From the NCBI RefSeq assembly GCF_024497955.1, contig NZ_JANHKP010000004.1, forward strand, positions 1 to 64,000: a DNA stretch of 64,000 nt, in the 5' to 3' direction. Each line of letters begins with the position of its first letter. The stretch's first letter is position 1. The stretch comes from Streptomyces sp. C10-9-1. GTDB taxonomy: Bacteria > Actinomycetota > Actinomycetes > Streptomycetales > Streptomycetaceae. The notes below the pieces were generated by a model. That model was not told the DNA's origin. It ran no database searches and was given only the letters and a program-made list of their open reading frames with translations. Both the position numbers and the translations under genes were made by a program. This document shows positions 34,080 to 43,129 of this stretch, in pieces.

Positions 34080-36149
34080 TCAGGCGACGGGCGTGTCGTC
34101 GAGCCCCGGGGCCTGCTCCGGGGCCGCCGCGCGCTGGAGCGCCCGGGCGTTGCGGGCCTCCGACGCGCCCGCGAGCGCGGTGACGGCGGAGCGGAACCGC
34201 TCGATGGCCGGGGGTGCGTCGGGACCGAGCAGGTACTGCTTCAGCTCCCGCCGCGCCTCGGCGAGCGGGTCGGAGGCGGGGTCGGCGACGGCCCCGAGGA
34301 GCTGATCCAGTTCGACGGCGCTGTTCGACAGGACCACGCCCGCGCGCACGGCGGTGTTCTGGCGGGCGAACTCGGCCGGGCCGAGGCCCGCGGAGTCGGT
34401 CACGGCATAGGGCTTGCCGGTGGCGATGAAGTCGGACACCACGCTGGAGATGTCCGAGACCATGGCGTCGGACCGGTTGAAGCAGTCGTAGAGCCGGGGT
34501 TCGGCCACGACCCGGTGCTCCCACCAGCCGAAGGACCGCCAGTAGGCATCGTTCCACTGGTGCTCCAGGCGGGCGGTCTCCGCCGCGCGCGGCGGGTCGG
34601 CCAGCGCGTCGCGGGACTCCTCTGCCTCGTCGCGGCCGCCTGCGCGGGTGCTCCCGGCGAGTTCGGCCAGGCGCCCCTCGACGCGCCGGAGTTCGGCGCG
34701 GGCGGCCTCCCGCTCGGCGGCGCTCCCGGCCGCCTCGCGGATCCACCGCGGTTCCTGGGCGCGTTCGGCGGCCGCGCGCTCGATCATCGCGAGGATCCGC
34801 CGGTGGGCGGCGGCGGCCCGGGGGTCGCGGGTGCCGGTGAAGGGGTGCGGCCGGTACAGCACGCGCACCGGCGAGGGCGCCTCCAGCAGCCGCCGCACGA
34901 TGGCCTCGCCCGCGAGCATCAGCGAGGTGTTGCCGGGGTTGTCGTCCCAGCCCTCCCAGGTGGGTGCGTAGAGCACGGTGGGGACGGAGTGGCGGTGGCC
35001 GCCCCGCCAGGGCCGGATGGGGGCCAGCTGCGGTCGGCCCACCTCGACGATGTCCTCGGCGCGCACGCCGACGTCGGCCAGTGCGTAGCGGTCGCGCCCG
35101 GCCCGGCCGGCGGTCCACACCTCGTCGTAGACCTTGCTGAACGGGTTGACGCTGGCGAGCTTGTCGCTGTCGCCGTGCCCGATGAAGACGTGCTTCATGG
35201 TCGGCACCCGCAGCATGTGGATGTTCTTGCCGACGTTGGCCGCGTACAGGGCCACCCGCACGGAGGTCAGGTCCAGGTTCATCAGGTGGACGCCGCCCGG
35301 CACGCACAGCACCGGGACGGAGGTGCGGGCGAGCTGGGGGACGAGGTTGCGCTCCCGCAGCACGATCAGGGGGCGGCCGCCGAGCTGCTCCAGGGTGTCC
35401 AGCCACATGTTGACCTGGTAGGCCGAGTCCTTGGAGCCCGAGAAGTAGAGCATCACGGTGGGCCGGTACCGGCGCAGCCAGGCGTCGACGCCCTCCAGCA
35501 CCTTCTGCGGCGGGTCGGGCAGCCGGGAGGCGCGCAGCCGGGGCATCAGGGCGGCGAGGTAGGCGGTGGCGAGGACCAGCGTCAGCCCGAGGCCCACGTA
35601 CGCGTAGGCGTCCTTCCCGGTCAGCAGGGCGGCGAGCACCCCGGCGAAGACGAAGACGTCGAGGTGGAGCATCTTCTGCCCGCTGCGGTGTATCAGGACC
35701 GGCGGCGGCGCGTCGGGGATGCGGATCCCGGACAGGTCGACGTTGCGCGTGACCACGGGCAGCCTGCGGCGCAGCCGCAGCAGGGTGACCATGGCCCCCT
35801 GGGGCGCCTGGAGGCCGTAGAAGGCGAGCAGGCAGGCGACGGTCACGTAGAAGACCGTGTCCTCGGCCCGCCCGACGCGGGCGAGCAGCAGGACGAGCAG
35901 GAGTTCGCGGACGAGGAACCTGATGGAAAGCCCGGCACGGACCTTGCTCAGCCTGTTGATCAGATAACTGGACCGGTGGTGCAGAAACCAGTCGGCGGCA
36001 TAGCTGACCGCAACGGCGAACGCGAAGAGCCAGACGCTCGGGATTATTGCCGCGAGCATGACGCTCGGGAAGGCGAGCGTCAGAAGAATCGCGGCGGCCA
36101 GCTCGGGCCCACTGCCCACGCGGGCCAGACGAATGGCTTTCGAGATCAC
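34080..36149 (-). CDS. CDP-glycerol glycerophosphotransferase (TagB/TagF)-like polymerase with membrane domain
   Basis: Probable polymerase or priming enzyme of a teichoic-acid-like chain. The about 689-residue product begins with a membrane domain of about 210 residues and several helices (AAAILLTLAFPSVMLAAI; WLFAFAVAVSYAADWFL; VFVFAGVLAALL). The catalytic TagF-type domain follows: KHVFIGHGDSDKLASVNPFS, VLYAPTWEGWDDNPGNTSL, VLYRPHPFTGTRD and SDISSVVSDFIATGKPYA. A Glu/Arg-rich helical insert lies before the last block. Classical TagB/TagF enzymes lack the membrane part. I chose GTG 36149 because GGAGCAGG precedes it; an upstream start would add 25 unlikely residues. The CDP-linked substrate probably comes from the next gene. 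Confidence 0.85.
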   Translation of the reverse strand: MISKAIRLARVGSGPELAAAILLTLAFPSVMLAAIIPSVWLFAFAVAVSYAADWFLHHRSSYLINRLSKVRAGLSIRFLVRELLLVLLLARVGRAEDTVFYVTVACLLAFYGLQAPQGAMVTLLRLRRRLPVVTRNVDLSGIRIPDAPPPVLIHRSGQKMLHLDVFVFAGVLAALLTGKDAYAYVGLGLTLVLATAYLAALMPRLRASRLPDPPQKVLEGVDAWLRRYRPTVMLYFSGSKDSAYQVNMWLDTLEQLGGRPLIVLRERNLVPQLARTSVPVLCVPGGVHLMNLDLTSVRVALYAANVGKNIHMLRVPTMKHVFIGHGDSDKLASVNPFSKVYDEVWTAGRAGRDRYALADVGVRAEDIVEVGRPQLAPIRPWRGGHRHSVPTVLYAPTWEGWDDNPGNTSLMLAGEAIVRRLLEAPSPVRVLYRPHPFTGTRDPRAAAAHRRILAMIERAAAERAQEPRWIREAAGSAAEREAARAELRRVEGRLAELAGSTRAGGRDEAEESRDALADPPRAAETARLEHQWNDAYWRSFGWWEHRVVAEPRLYDCFNRSDAMVSDISSVVSDFIATGKPYAVTDSAGLGPAEFARQNTAVRAGVVLSNSAVELDQLLGAVADPASDPLAEARRELKQYLLGPDAPPAIERFRSAVTALAGASEARNARALQRAAAPEQAPGLDDTPVA

Positions 36150-36281
36150 GAGGAACCTGCTCCAGACGGTACCGTTTGCGCTTTTCTGAGAATTCCCTGA
36201 GAAGAAGCCGCGCGTGCCCGCCAAAGCACGGGGCCCCCGCAGCGTCCGCGGAGGCCCGGCGCGTCGACCCGGCGGCGGGCC

Positions 36282-37787
36282 TCAGCAGTCTTCATGGCGG
36301 TCGAGGACGGCGGCAAGGGCCTGTTCGAACCCGGATGCCTCACCGGCCCCGCGCGTCGGGTCCTGCTGGCGGACGTCGATCACATGACCGGTCAGCTCCG
36401 ACAGCAGCACGTCGAGCGAGGTCCGCGCGACGGCCTCGGAGGACAGCAGGGAGCCGGGGGGCTCGGCGCCGAAGGCCCTGGTCCGCATCGGGGTGGCCGT
36501 CCGCTCCGGGTTCACGCAGTTCACCCGGATCCCGTCGGGCGCCCACTCGTCGGCGAGCGCCTGGGTGAGGTTGACCATGGCGGCCTTGGTCGAGGAGTAC
36601 AGGCTGTACTCGGCGCGGCCGCGGGTGTAGCTGCTGGAGGTGTAGAGCAGCAGCTGGCCCCGGGTCTCGGCGAGGTACTTGTGCGCGGCGCGGGCGATCT
36701 GCACCGGGGCGAGGTAGTTGACGTCCAGCGCCTCCTGGATGGCGGCGGTGTCGGTCTCCGCGAGCTTGCCGATGCGCAGCACCCCGGCGGTGTTGATCAC
36801 ATGGTCGATCCGGCCGGTTTCCGCGTACGCCCTGGCCAGGGCCTCTTCCACGTGCTCGGGGTTCTCGACGTAGGTGCCGGTCGTGGAGCGGCCCAGCGCG
36901 TAGACCCGCGCACCGTGGGACTCGGCGAGCGCCGCGACGTCCGCGCCGATGCCGTACGAGCCGCCGAAGACGACCAGGGTCCGGCCGTGCAGCAGCTCCC
37001 GGTAGGCGGCCTCGTCACCGGTGCCGGGGGCCGCGGCGGAGGCGAGCTGGAAGAGCTTGTCGGCGATGAAGACGTCGACCGGCTGGGTGACCTTCATGTT
37101 GTACTCGTCGCCCGCGACCACGTGGATGGGCACGTCCGGCAGGTACCGCAGGACCACCGAGCAGTCGTCGGTGGCCTGGAAGTTCGGGTCGGAGGCCGCG
37201 ATCCGGTAGGCCCGGCGGATCGTGGACAGCTTGAAGGCCTGCGGGGTCTGACCGCGCCGCAGCCGGGAGCGGTCCGGGACGTCGGTGATGAACTCGCCGT
37301 CCTCCCCGTGGGTGCGGGTGACGATGATGGTGTCCGCCGAGGGGATGGCCACGTCGACGGCCTGGTAGCGGTCGAGGGCGGCGACGCAGTCCTCGATCAC
37401 GCGCTCGGAGAGCAGCGGCCGGACGGCGTCGTGGAAGAGCACGTTGCGGTCCTCGCCCTCGGCCAGGCCCTCCCCCAGGGCGGCGATGGCGCGCTCGGTG
37501 GTCTCACTGCGGGTGGCGCCGCCCTCGATGACCGCGGAGACCTTGGCGAACCCCGCCTTGGCGATGATCTTCTCGACGTCCTCCACATAGCCCGGGGCCA
37601 TCATCACCACGATGTCGTCGATGCACCGCGCACGCTCGAAGACCGTAAGGGTGTGTTCGATGACGGCCTTTCCGGCGATCTTCAGGAGCTGCTTGGGAAT
37701 GGACAGCCCCACGCGCTGCCCGGTACCGCCGGCGAGGAGGACAGCCGTGTTTCGGGAAGTGACCAGATCTTGCACGGACGGCGGCAC
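36282..37787 (-). CDS. bifunctional cytidylyltransferase/SDR reductase, probable CDP-ribitol synthesis
   Basis: A 501-residue fusion. Residues 12-235 are an IspD/TarI-type cytidylyltransferase (VLLAGGTGQRVGLSIPKQLL, LFHDAVRPLLSE, TDDCSVV). Residues 265-490 are a short-chain dehydrogenase with GGSYGIGADVA, YTSSSYTR and catalytic YSSTK. The order matches the fused enzymes of Haemophilus (Acs1/Bcs1), which reduce ribulose 5-phosphate and make CDP-ribitol, and replaces the separate TarI and TarJ of Firmicutes. The start is GTG 37787, with a second GTG four codons later. It directly precedes the TagF-like gene, so the likely product feeds that enzyme. Ribitol as the alditol is inferred, not shown. 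Confidence 0.87.
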   Translation of the reverse strand: MPPSVQDLVTSRNTAVLLAGGTGQRVGLSIPKQLLKIAGKAVIEHTLTVFERARCIDDIVVMMAPGYVEDVEKIIAKAGFAKVSAVIEGGATRSETTERAIAALGEGLAEGEDRNVLFHDAVRPLLSERVIEDCVAALDRYQAVDVAIPSADTIIVTRTHGEDGEFITDVPDRSRLRRGQTPQAFKLSTIRRAYRIAASDPNFQATDDCSVVLRYLPDVPIHVVAGDEYNMKVTQPVDVFIADKLFQLASAAAPGTGDEAAYRELLHGRTLVVFGGSYGIGADVAALAESHGARVYALGRSTTGTYVENPEHVEEALARAYAETGRIDHVINTAGVLRIGKLAETDTAAIQEALDVNYLAPVQIARAAHKYLAETRGQLLLYTSSSYTRGRAEYSLYSSTKAAMVNLTQALADEWAPDGIRVNCVNPERTATPMRTRAFGAEPPGSLLSSEAVARTSLDVLLSELTGHVIDVRQQDPTRGAGEASGFEQALAAVLDRHEDC

Positions 37788-37989
37788 CTATCTCGTGGAG
37801 GCGGGGGAGCGAGCTGATGCTTGCATTTATGTTTACCCTCCCGCAAGGCGTTGTCACTCCCCCGAACATTCGAATAAACCCCCTACTTTCGAGTATTCCG
37901 AGGGAGGGCGTGACCGCATGGTGACGCTCGTGTGACACCGGGCACCCACCACATCGGAATGAATCATTCCAGATCGAAACAAGAGGTGC
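37788..37989 (-). promoter_or_regulatory. AT-richer promoter region with palindrome
   Basis: This 200-base gap is the most AT-rich stretch in the region (TAAACATAAATG, TTTATTCGAATG on the minus strand) and should drive the cytidylyltransferase-TagF unit. At 37956-37970 there is a near-perfect palindrome GGAATGAATCATTCC, 20 bases past the GT4 stop, which could be an operator or a small terminator. Confidence 0.5.
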
Positions 37990-40029
37990 CTACATGTCCA
38001 CCACGTTGAGTGCCAGATCGTTGGAGACCGTGTAATACACGTGCACGCGGACCTCCTTCACGGGCCTCCCGAGAAGCCGCTTCGCCCAGGCCCGTGCACG
38101 GCCGCCCTCCCGCCTCCTGGGCAGCACGGTCCGGGGGAAGACGTAGACGTGCTTCTTCGCCACCACGTCGTCGAGGAGCCCGGCCATCCGGATGCCGGGC
38201 CCCCCGGCAGCCCAGCGGACGTACAGGTCCCAGACGTCGTGGGATGTGCTCTGGCGTGCGGCGGGCGCGGCCGAGGGGAACCGGAAGCGGAAGCCGTCGC
38301 GGCCCACCCGGGTGCCCCGGAAGGCGAGCTCCTCCTCCGGCGCGCCGCGTCGGCGCAGCAGCAGCACCGGCCGGGCGGCCGGCTCCGGCCCGCCGGCCCC
38401 GCCGAGCGCACCGAAGAGGACTCCCTCCACCGAGACCGCCCCGCCGCCCGAGACGCGGACCGACGCGACCTCCGCGTGCACCGGCCGGTGCCAGGCCCGC
38501 AGCGCCAGCGCCCCGCCCCTGGCCTCGTCCTCGTAGGGCAGCAGGACCCGCACGCCCTCGGCCCCGAAGGGGCGCCGGGCCGCGTGCAGCGCACCGCGCT
38601 GGTCCACCACCCGGGCCGCCAGCCGGCGGCGGTATCCGCCGGGCAGCTCCGCGTAGACGCTCCACACCCCCTCCGGCAGGTCCTCCCCCGCCGGGACGCG
38701 GGCCGAGCCCGCCGCGTCGAAGGGGAACGAGCGGACCTCGGTCCGGGCGCCGGTGCTGGCGCACAGCAGGCGGGCCCCGGGGCCGAAGCCGGGCGGCAGC
38801 GGGGCGAGGAGGTCGACCCGCAGGGAGCCGTCCTCGGCGACCGTGCAGTCGGCCGCGGGGGCGGCGCCGCGCAACGGCGCCCGTTCCCCGGCGCTCGCGG
38901 CAAGCTCGTCGAAGAGGGTCTCGTACTGCTTGGCGACCACCCCCGGGTCGAAGCGCCGCGCGTGGCGCAGGGCCGCCGCGCCCATCCCGCGCCGCAGGCC
39001 CTCGTCGTCGATCAGCCGCAGCAGCGCCCGGGCCACCGCCCCGGCGTCCCCGACGGGGACGAGCAGGCCGTCGACCCCGTCGCGCACGATCTCCCGGGGC
39101 CCGTAGTCGCAGTCGGTGCTCACCACCGGGACACCGCAGCGCATCGCCTCGACCAGGGTCATCCCGAAGGACTCGTGGCGGGAGGTGGAGACCGCGATGC
39201 AGCCCTTGGCCCACTCGGGTTCGATCGGAGAGCGCGGCCCCATCAGGTGGACCGCGTTGTAGAGGCCGAGCGCGTCGATCTGCCGGCGCAGGTCGTCCCG
39301 CCGGTCGCCGGAGCCGTAGATGCGCAGCGTCCAGCCCGGCCGGGCGGCCGCCACCCGGGCGAAGGCGTCGACCAGCACGTCGTACTGCTTCTCGGCGGAC
39401 AGCCGCCCCGCCGCCACGACCGTCGTGCCGGTGCCGTCGGACGGGGGCACCACCGGCTCCGGCACGCTGTTGGGGATGGCGAGCACCCGGGTCGCGGGCA
39501 GGGGCATCTTCTCCCGCCAGGCCCTCGCGTCCCCCTCGGAGACCGTGACGAAGGCGTCGACGGCGTCCAGGTGCTCGTACATCTCCTCCCGCAGCGCCGC
39601 CCTGTGGTGGTTGTGCGTCATGTGCTCCTGGCCGATGCGCACGGCGTCCGGCGGCGCGAACCGCGCCACATAGGCGACCAGCCCGGGGCGGGTGCCGATC
39701 ACGACGTCCGCGTCGGAGCCCGCGTAGTGCTCGCGGACGCGCTCGTCGGTCAGCCGGCTGTACTCCCGGTACCGCGCCTCCGCGCGGGGGAAGACGCGGG
39801 CGGGCTCGGAGTACAGGGGGTCCGCCCGGTCGGCGCTGCCCTGGCGGGTGTCCACGAGGGGCACGACGCGGAGGCGGGGATCGAGGGCGAAGGCCGCCTC
39901 GTCCCGGTGGCGGAGGACGGAGACGATCTCCACCTCGTGCCGGTCGGCCAGCTCCTCGGCGAGGTTCAGGGTGGTGCGGATCGTCCCGCCGATGCCGTAG
40001 ACGGTGTGGATGAGGAAGGAGACCTTCAT
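37990..40029 (-). CDS. GT4 glycosyltransferase with extra C-terminal domain
   Basis: A 679-residue retaining glycosyltransferase. The GT-B fold occupies residues 1-385: VSFLIHTVYGIGGTIRTTLN, VVAAGRLSAEKQYDVLVDAF, and the nucleotide-sugar site STSRHESFGMTLVEAMRCGV with the E-x7-E pattern. The last about 290 residues are beta-rich and unrecognised (VDLLAPLPPGFGPG; HDVWDLYVRW) and recall the extra domain of the GT2 gene at 27013. The ATG at 40029 has AGGAG 13 bases upstream, a long spacing. It probably adds a hexose or glycerol-phosphate-linked sugar to the polymer; the donor is unknown. Confidence 0.85.
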   Translation of the reverse strand: MKVSFLIHTVYGIGGTIRTTLNLAEELADRHEVEIVSVLRHRDEAAFALDPRLRVVPLVDTRQGSADRADPLYSEPARVFPRAEARYREYSRLTDERVREHYAGSDADVVIGTRPGLVAYVARFAPPDAVRIGQEHMTHNHHRAALREEMYEHLDAVDAFVTVSEGDARAWREKMPLPATRVLAIPNSVPEPVVPPSDGTGTTVVAAGRLSAEKQYDVLVDAFARVAAARPGWTLRIYGSGDRRDDLRRQIDALGLYNAVHLMGPRSPIEPEWAKGCIAVSTSRHESFGMTLVEAMRCGVPVVSTDCDYGPREIVRDGVDGLLVPVGDAGAVARALLRLIDDEGLRRGMGAAALRHARRFDPGVVAKQYETLFDELAASAGERAPLRGAAPAADCTVAEDGSLRVDLLAPLPPGFGPGARLLCASTGARTEVRSFPFDAAGSARVPAGEDLPEGVWSVYAELPGGYRRRLAARVVDQRGALHAARRPFGAEGVRVLLPYEDEARGGALALRAWHRPVHAEVASVRVSGGGAVSVEGVLFGALGGAGGPEPAARPVLLLRRRGAPEEELAFRGTRVGRDGFRFRFPSAAPAARQSTSHDVWDLYVRWAAGGPGIRMAGLLDDVVAKKHVYVFPRTVLPRRREGGRARAWAKRLLGRPVKEVRVHVYYTVSNDLALNVVDM

Positions 40030-40217
40030 GGCGCTCAGCTCACTCCTGCCCGGGCGCGGGAGGCGTCCCGCACGTGTGCGCGGCGGGCGCGGCCTCGGCC
40101 TCCCCGGCGCCCGCACGGCGGCCTCCCGGGCGTCGGCGGCCCCGGCGACCGCGCGCCCAGTATGCCCGAAAGGTCGCACCCTTCGGCCTCCCCGCCAGGC
40201 CCGTTCGGGTGAACGTA

Positions 40218-40260
40218 CGCCGCCGCCCGCGCGACCGTGGACGGCGCGCGGGCGGCGGCG
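40218..40260 (-). terminator. 16-bp-arm hairpin after galE
   Basis: CGCCGCCGCCCGCGCG pairs perfectly with CGCGCGGGCGGCGGCG around 11 bases, 37 bases beyond the galE stop. The rest of the gap to the GT4 start shows nothing else clear. Confidence 0.7.
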
Positions 40261-40296
40261 GACGGGGCGCTCCCCCGGGCAACGCGGGGGGCGCGC

Positions 40297-41277
40297 TCAG
40301 CCCCGGGTGCCGGGGTGGCGCAGCCGCCACCCCTGCCAGGCGGACTCCACCATCCGCCGCACGTCGTGGCGCGCGGTCCAGCCCAGCTCCCGGCGGATGA
40401 GGTCGGCCGAGGCCACCACCCTCGCCGGGTCGCCGGGGCGGCGGGGCGCGATCTCGGGCTCCGTGTCCGCGTGGCCGGTGACCTCGCAGATCAGCCGGAT
40501 CATCTCGGCGACGGACACCCCCTCGCCGCGGCCGATGTTCAGCACCAGCTCGGCGGCGGGGTCCACGGCGAGCCGGCTCGCCGCCGCCACATGGGCGGAG
40601 GCGATGTCCCCGACATGGATGTAGTCGCGCACACAGGTGCCGTCGGGGGTGGCGTAGTCGTCGCCGAAGACGAGCGGCCGCTCACCCCGGTCCAGCCGCT
40701 CGAAGACCATGGGCACCAGGTTGGAGACGCCCGTGTCGCCCAGCTCCGGGGACACCGCTCCGGCCACGTTGAAGTAGCGGAGCGAGGCGGTCGCCATACC
40801 GTGGGCCCGGCCCGTCGCCCGCACCAGCCACTCACCCGCGCGCTTGGTCTCGCCGTACGGGCTCATCGGGAGGCACTCGGTGCTCTCCGTCACCAGGTCG
40901 ACGTCGGGCATGCCGTAGACCGCGGCGGAGGACGAGAACAGGAAGCGGCGCACCCCGGCCCCCGCGGCCGCCTCCAGCAGGGTCTGGAGACCGGTGACGT
41001 TCTCCCGGTAGTAGTGGAGCGGGCGCTCCACGGACTCGCCGACCTGCTTCTTGCCGGCCACGTGGACGATCCCGTCCACCGCGTGTTCGCGCAGTACCCG
41101 CGCCACCAGCTCCCCGTCCAGCACCGAACCGCGCTCCAGGGGAACGCCGGCGGGGAGGCGTGCCGGGTCGCCGGTGCTCAGGTCGTCGAGGACGACCACG
41201 CGCTCCCCGCCGTCGGCCATGGCCTTCACCACGTGCGAACCGATGTAGCCGGCACCGCCGGTGATCATCCACGTCAT
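40297..41277 (-). CDS. galE: UDP-glucose 4-epimerase
   Basis: Interconverts UDP-glucose and UDP-galactose. The 326-residue extended SDR has MITGGAGYIGSHVV, HVAGKKQVGESVERPL, SSSAAVYGMPD and catalytic SPYGETKRAGE (YxxxK), plus GTCVRDYIHVGDIA, typical of GalE. It lies at the obg end of the glycopolymer region and likely supplies UDP-galactose for one of the glycosyltransferases, though housekeeping galactose metabolism is also possible. The N-terminus MTWMITGGAG fits the ATG at 41277. Confidence 0.95.
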   Translation of the reverse strand: MTWMITGGAGYIGSHVVKAMADGGERVVVLDDLSTGDPARLPAGVPLERGSVLDGELVARVLREHAVDGIVHVAGKKQVGESVERPLHYYRENVTGLQTLLEAAAGAGVRRFLFSSSAAVYGMPDVDLVTESTECLPMSPYGETKRAGEWLVRATGRAHGMATASLRYFNVAGAVSPELGDTGVSNLVPMVFERLDRGERPLVFGDDYATPDGTCVRDYIHVGDIASAHVAAASRLAVDPAAELVLNIGRGEGVSVAEMIRLICEVTGHADTEPEIAPRRPGDPARVVASADLIRRELGWTARHDVRRMVESAWQGWRLRHPGTRG

Positions 41278-41518
41278 CGGCTCATTCTAGGAGGAGCCCG
41301 ACCGGCCCGGGGCGGGGCGGGGGAGGCCACCGCGCCTCCCGGCGCCGTCCGGCGGCCCCGGCACGGGCTCCGCCGCCGGGTGGCAGGGCGTCACCGCAGG
41401 TGCCGCGGAACACGGCGACCGCCGGGGGCCTCGGCGGCCCTCCCGCCGAGGTCCGGGGCCGGCGGCGGCCTGCACGGGGAACCCGCCGCGTCTGCCCCTG
41501 CGCACCGGGACCGCAGCG

Positions 41519-41543
41519 CCGGGCCCGGGAACGCCGGGCCCGG
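41519..41543 (-). terminator. duplicated CCGGGCCCGG hairpin after obg
   Basis: The 10-base palindrome CCGGGCCCGG occurs twice, 5 bases apart, so the copies can pair. It begins 13 bases beyond the obg stop. The rest of the 280-base gap before galE is GC-rich with nothing else I can support. Confidence 0.5.
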
Positions 41544-41556
41544 GACGCCGCCGGGC

Positions 41557-42993
41557 TCAGAAGGGCTCGAAGCCCTCGAACTCCCGCTGCGCCTCGTCGC
41601 GCTCCGCATCCCGGTCCCGGCGCCTCTGCGCCGCGGGCCGGGGGGCGTCGAAGCGGTGGTCCTCGCCCCGGCGGCCGAGCATCTCGGCCCCGGTCAGCAT
41701 GGTCGGCTCCCAGTCGAAGACGACCGCGTCGTCCTCGGGGCCGATGGCGACGCCGTCGCCCGCCCGGGCGCCGGCCTTCATCAGCTCCTCCTCCACGCCG
41801 AGCCGGGCGAGCCGGTCCGCGAGGTAGCCGACGGCCTCGTCGTTGTTGAAGTCGGTCTGGCGGACCCAGCGCTCCGGCTTCTCGCCCCGGACCCGGTACA
41901 GGCCCTCGGCCTCGGCGGTGACGGTGAACCCGGCGTCGTCCACGGCCTTCGGCCGGATCACGATGCGCGTGGCCTCCTCGACGGGCTTGGCGGCACGTGC
42001 CTCGGCGACGATCTCGGCCAGCGCGAAGGACAGCTCCTTGAGCCCGTTGCGGGCCACCGCGGAGACGTCGATCACCCGGTAGCCGCGCTGCTCCAGGTCG
42101 GGGCGGATCAGGTCGGCGAGGTCCTGGCCGTCGGGGATGTCGACCTTGTTGAGGACGACGAGGCGCGGGCGGTCGCCGAGGCCGCCGTACTCGCGCAGCT
42201 CGGCCTCGATGGCGTCGAGGTCGGAGACGGGGTCGCGGTCGGACTCCAGCGTCGCCGTGTCGAGCACGTGCACGAGGACCGAGCAGCGCTCGACGTGGCG
42301 CAGGAACTCCAGGCCCAGGCCGCGGCCCTGGCTGGCACCGGGGATGAGCCCCGGCACGTCGGCGATGGTGTAGACGGTCGACCCGGCGGTGACGACGCCC
42401 AGGTTCGGCACGAGGGTGGTGAAGGGGTAGTCCGCGATCTTCGGCTTGGCGGCGCTGAGCACCGAGATCAGCGAGGACTTGCCGGCGCTCGGGTACCCCA
42501 CGAGGGCCACGTCGGCGACGGTCTTGAGCTCCAGCACCACGTCGCCCGCCTGGCCGGGCTCGCCGAGCAGGGCGAAGCCGGGGGCCTTGCGCCGCGCCGA
42601 GGCGAGGGCGGCGTTGCCGAGGCCGCCGCGACCGCCCTCGGCGGCGATGTAGGTGGTGCCCTGGCCGACCATGTCGGCCAGTACGTTGCCCCGCTTGTCG
42701 AGCACGACGGTGCCGTCGGGCACGGTCAGGACCAGGTCCTGGCCGTCCTTGCCGGAGCGGTTGCCGCCTTCGCCGGGCTTGCCGTTGGTCGCCTTGCGGT
42801 GGGGGCTGTGGTGGTAGTCGAGGAGGGTGGTGACCGACTGGTCCACGACCAGGATCACGTCCCCGCCGCGTCCACCGTTCCCGCCGTCGGGCCCGCCGAG
42901 CGGCTTGAACTTCTCCCGGTGCACGGAGGCGCAGCCGTGGCCTCCGCTACCCGCGGCGACATGCAGCTCGACGCGGTCCACGAAGGTGGTCAT
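41557..42993 (-). CDS. obgE: Obg GTPase (CgtA)
   Basis: An essential GTPase linked to large-subunit assembly, and to sporulation onset in Streptomyces. The 478-residue product has the Gly-rich Obg fold (residues 1-160), the G domain with [31 protein letters not shown] and LNKVDIPD, and the C-terminal OCT domain ([29 protein letters not shown]). A short charged tail follows. The ATG at 42993 matches the conserved N-terminus [19 protein letters not shown]. It follows rplU-rpmA across a gap with a hairpin, so read-through or its own promoter must express it. Confidence 0.97.
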   Translation of the reverse strand: MTTFVDRVELHVAAGSGGHGCASVHREKFKPLGGPDGGNGGRGGDVILVVDQSVTTLLDYHHSPHRKATNGKPGEGGNRSGKDGQDLVLTVPDGTVVLDKRGNVLADMVGQGTTYIAAEGGRGGLGNAALASARRKAPGFALLGEPGQAGDVVLELKTVADVALVGYPSAGKSSLISVLSAAKPKIADYPFTTLVPNLGVVTAGSTVYTIADVPGLIPGASQGRGLGLEFLRHVERCSVLVHVLDTATLESDRDPVSDLDAIEAELREYGGLGDRPRLVVLNKVDIPDGQDLADLIRPDLEQRGYRVIDVSAVARNGLKELSFALAEIVAEARAAKPVEEATRIVIRPKAVDDAGFTVTAEAEGLYRVRGEKPERWVRQTDFNNDEAVGYLADRLARLGVEEELMKAGARAGDGVAIGPEDDAVVFDWEPTMLTGAEMLGRRGEDHRFDAPRPAAQRRRDRDAERDEAQREFEGFEPF

Positions 42994-43076
42994 GGGTGGT
43001 GCCTCCAGTGAGAACGATGGGTACTGCGCGACTACGGAAGGGACCGAGGGGTCCGTCTGTCTCTCAACACGCGAAA

Positions 43077-43113
43077 GGCGGACCCGCTTCCCTGCCGGGA
43101 AGTGAGGTCCGCC
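43077..43113 (-). terminator. hairpin between rpmA and obg
   Basis: GGCGGACC pairs with GGTCCGCC, with an inner CTTCCC/GGGAAG stem, and TTTCGCG follows on the minus strand. It lies 17 bases beyond rpmA and may limit transcription into obg. Confidence 0.65.
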
Positions 43114-43129
43114 CCTCGTGGAGAACCGG

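Noticed and set aside
36150..36224. Earlier start for the TagF-like gene
   Set aside because: The extra 25 residues are encoded by AT-rich promoter-like DNA, and a ribosome site precedes GTG 36149.
41278..41556. Possible small gene between galE and obg
   Set aside because: Short frames here lack start sites with ribosome signals and coding bias; only hairpins are visible.
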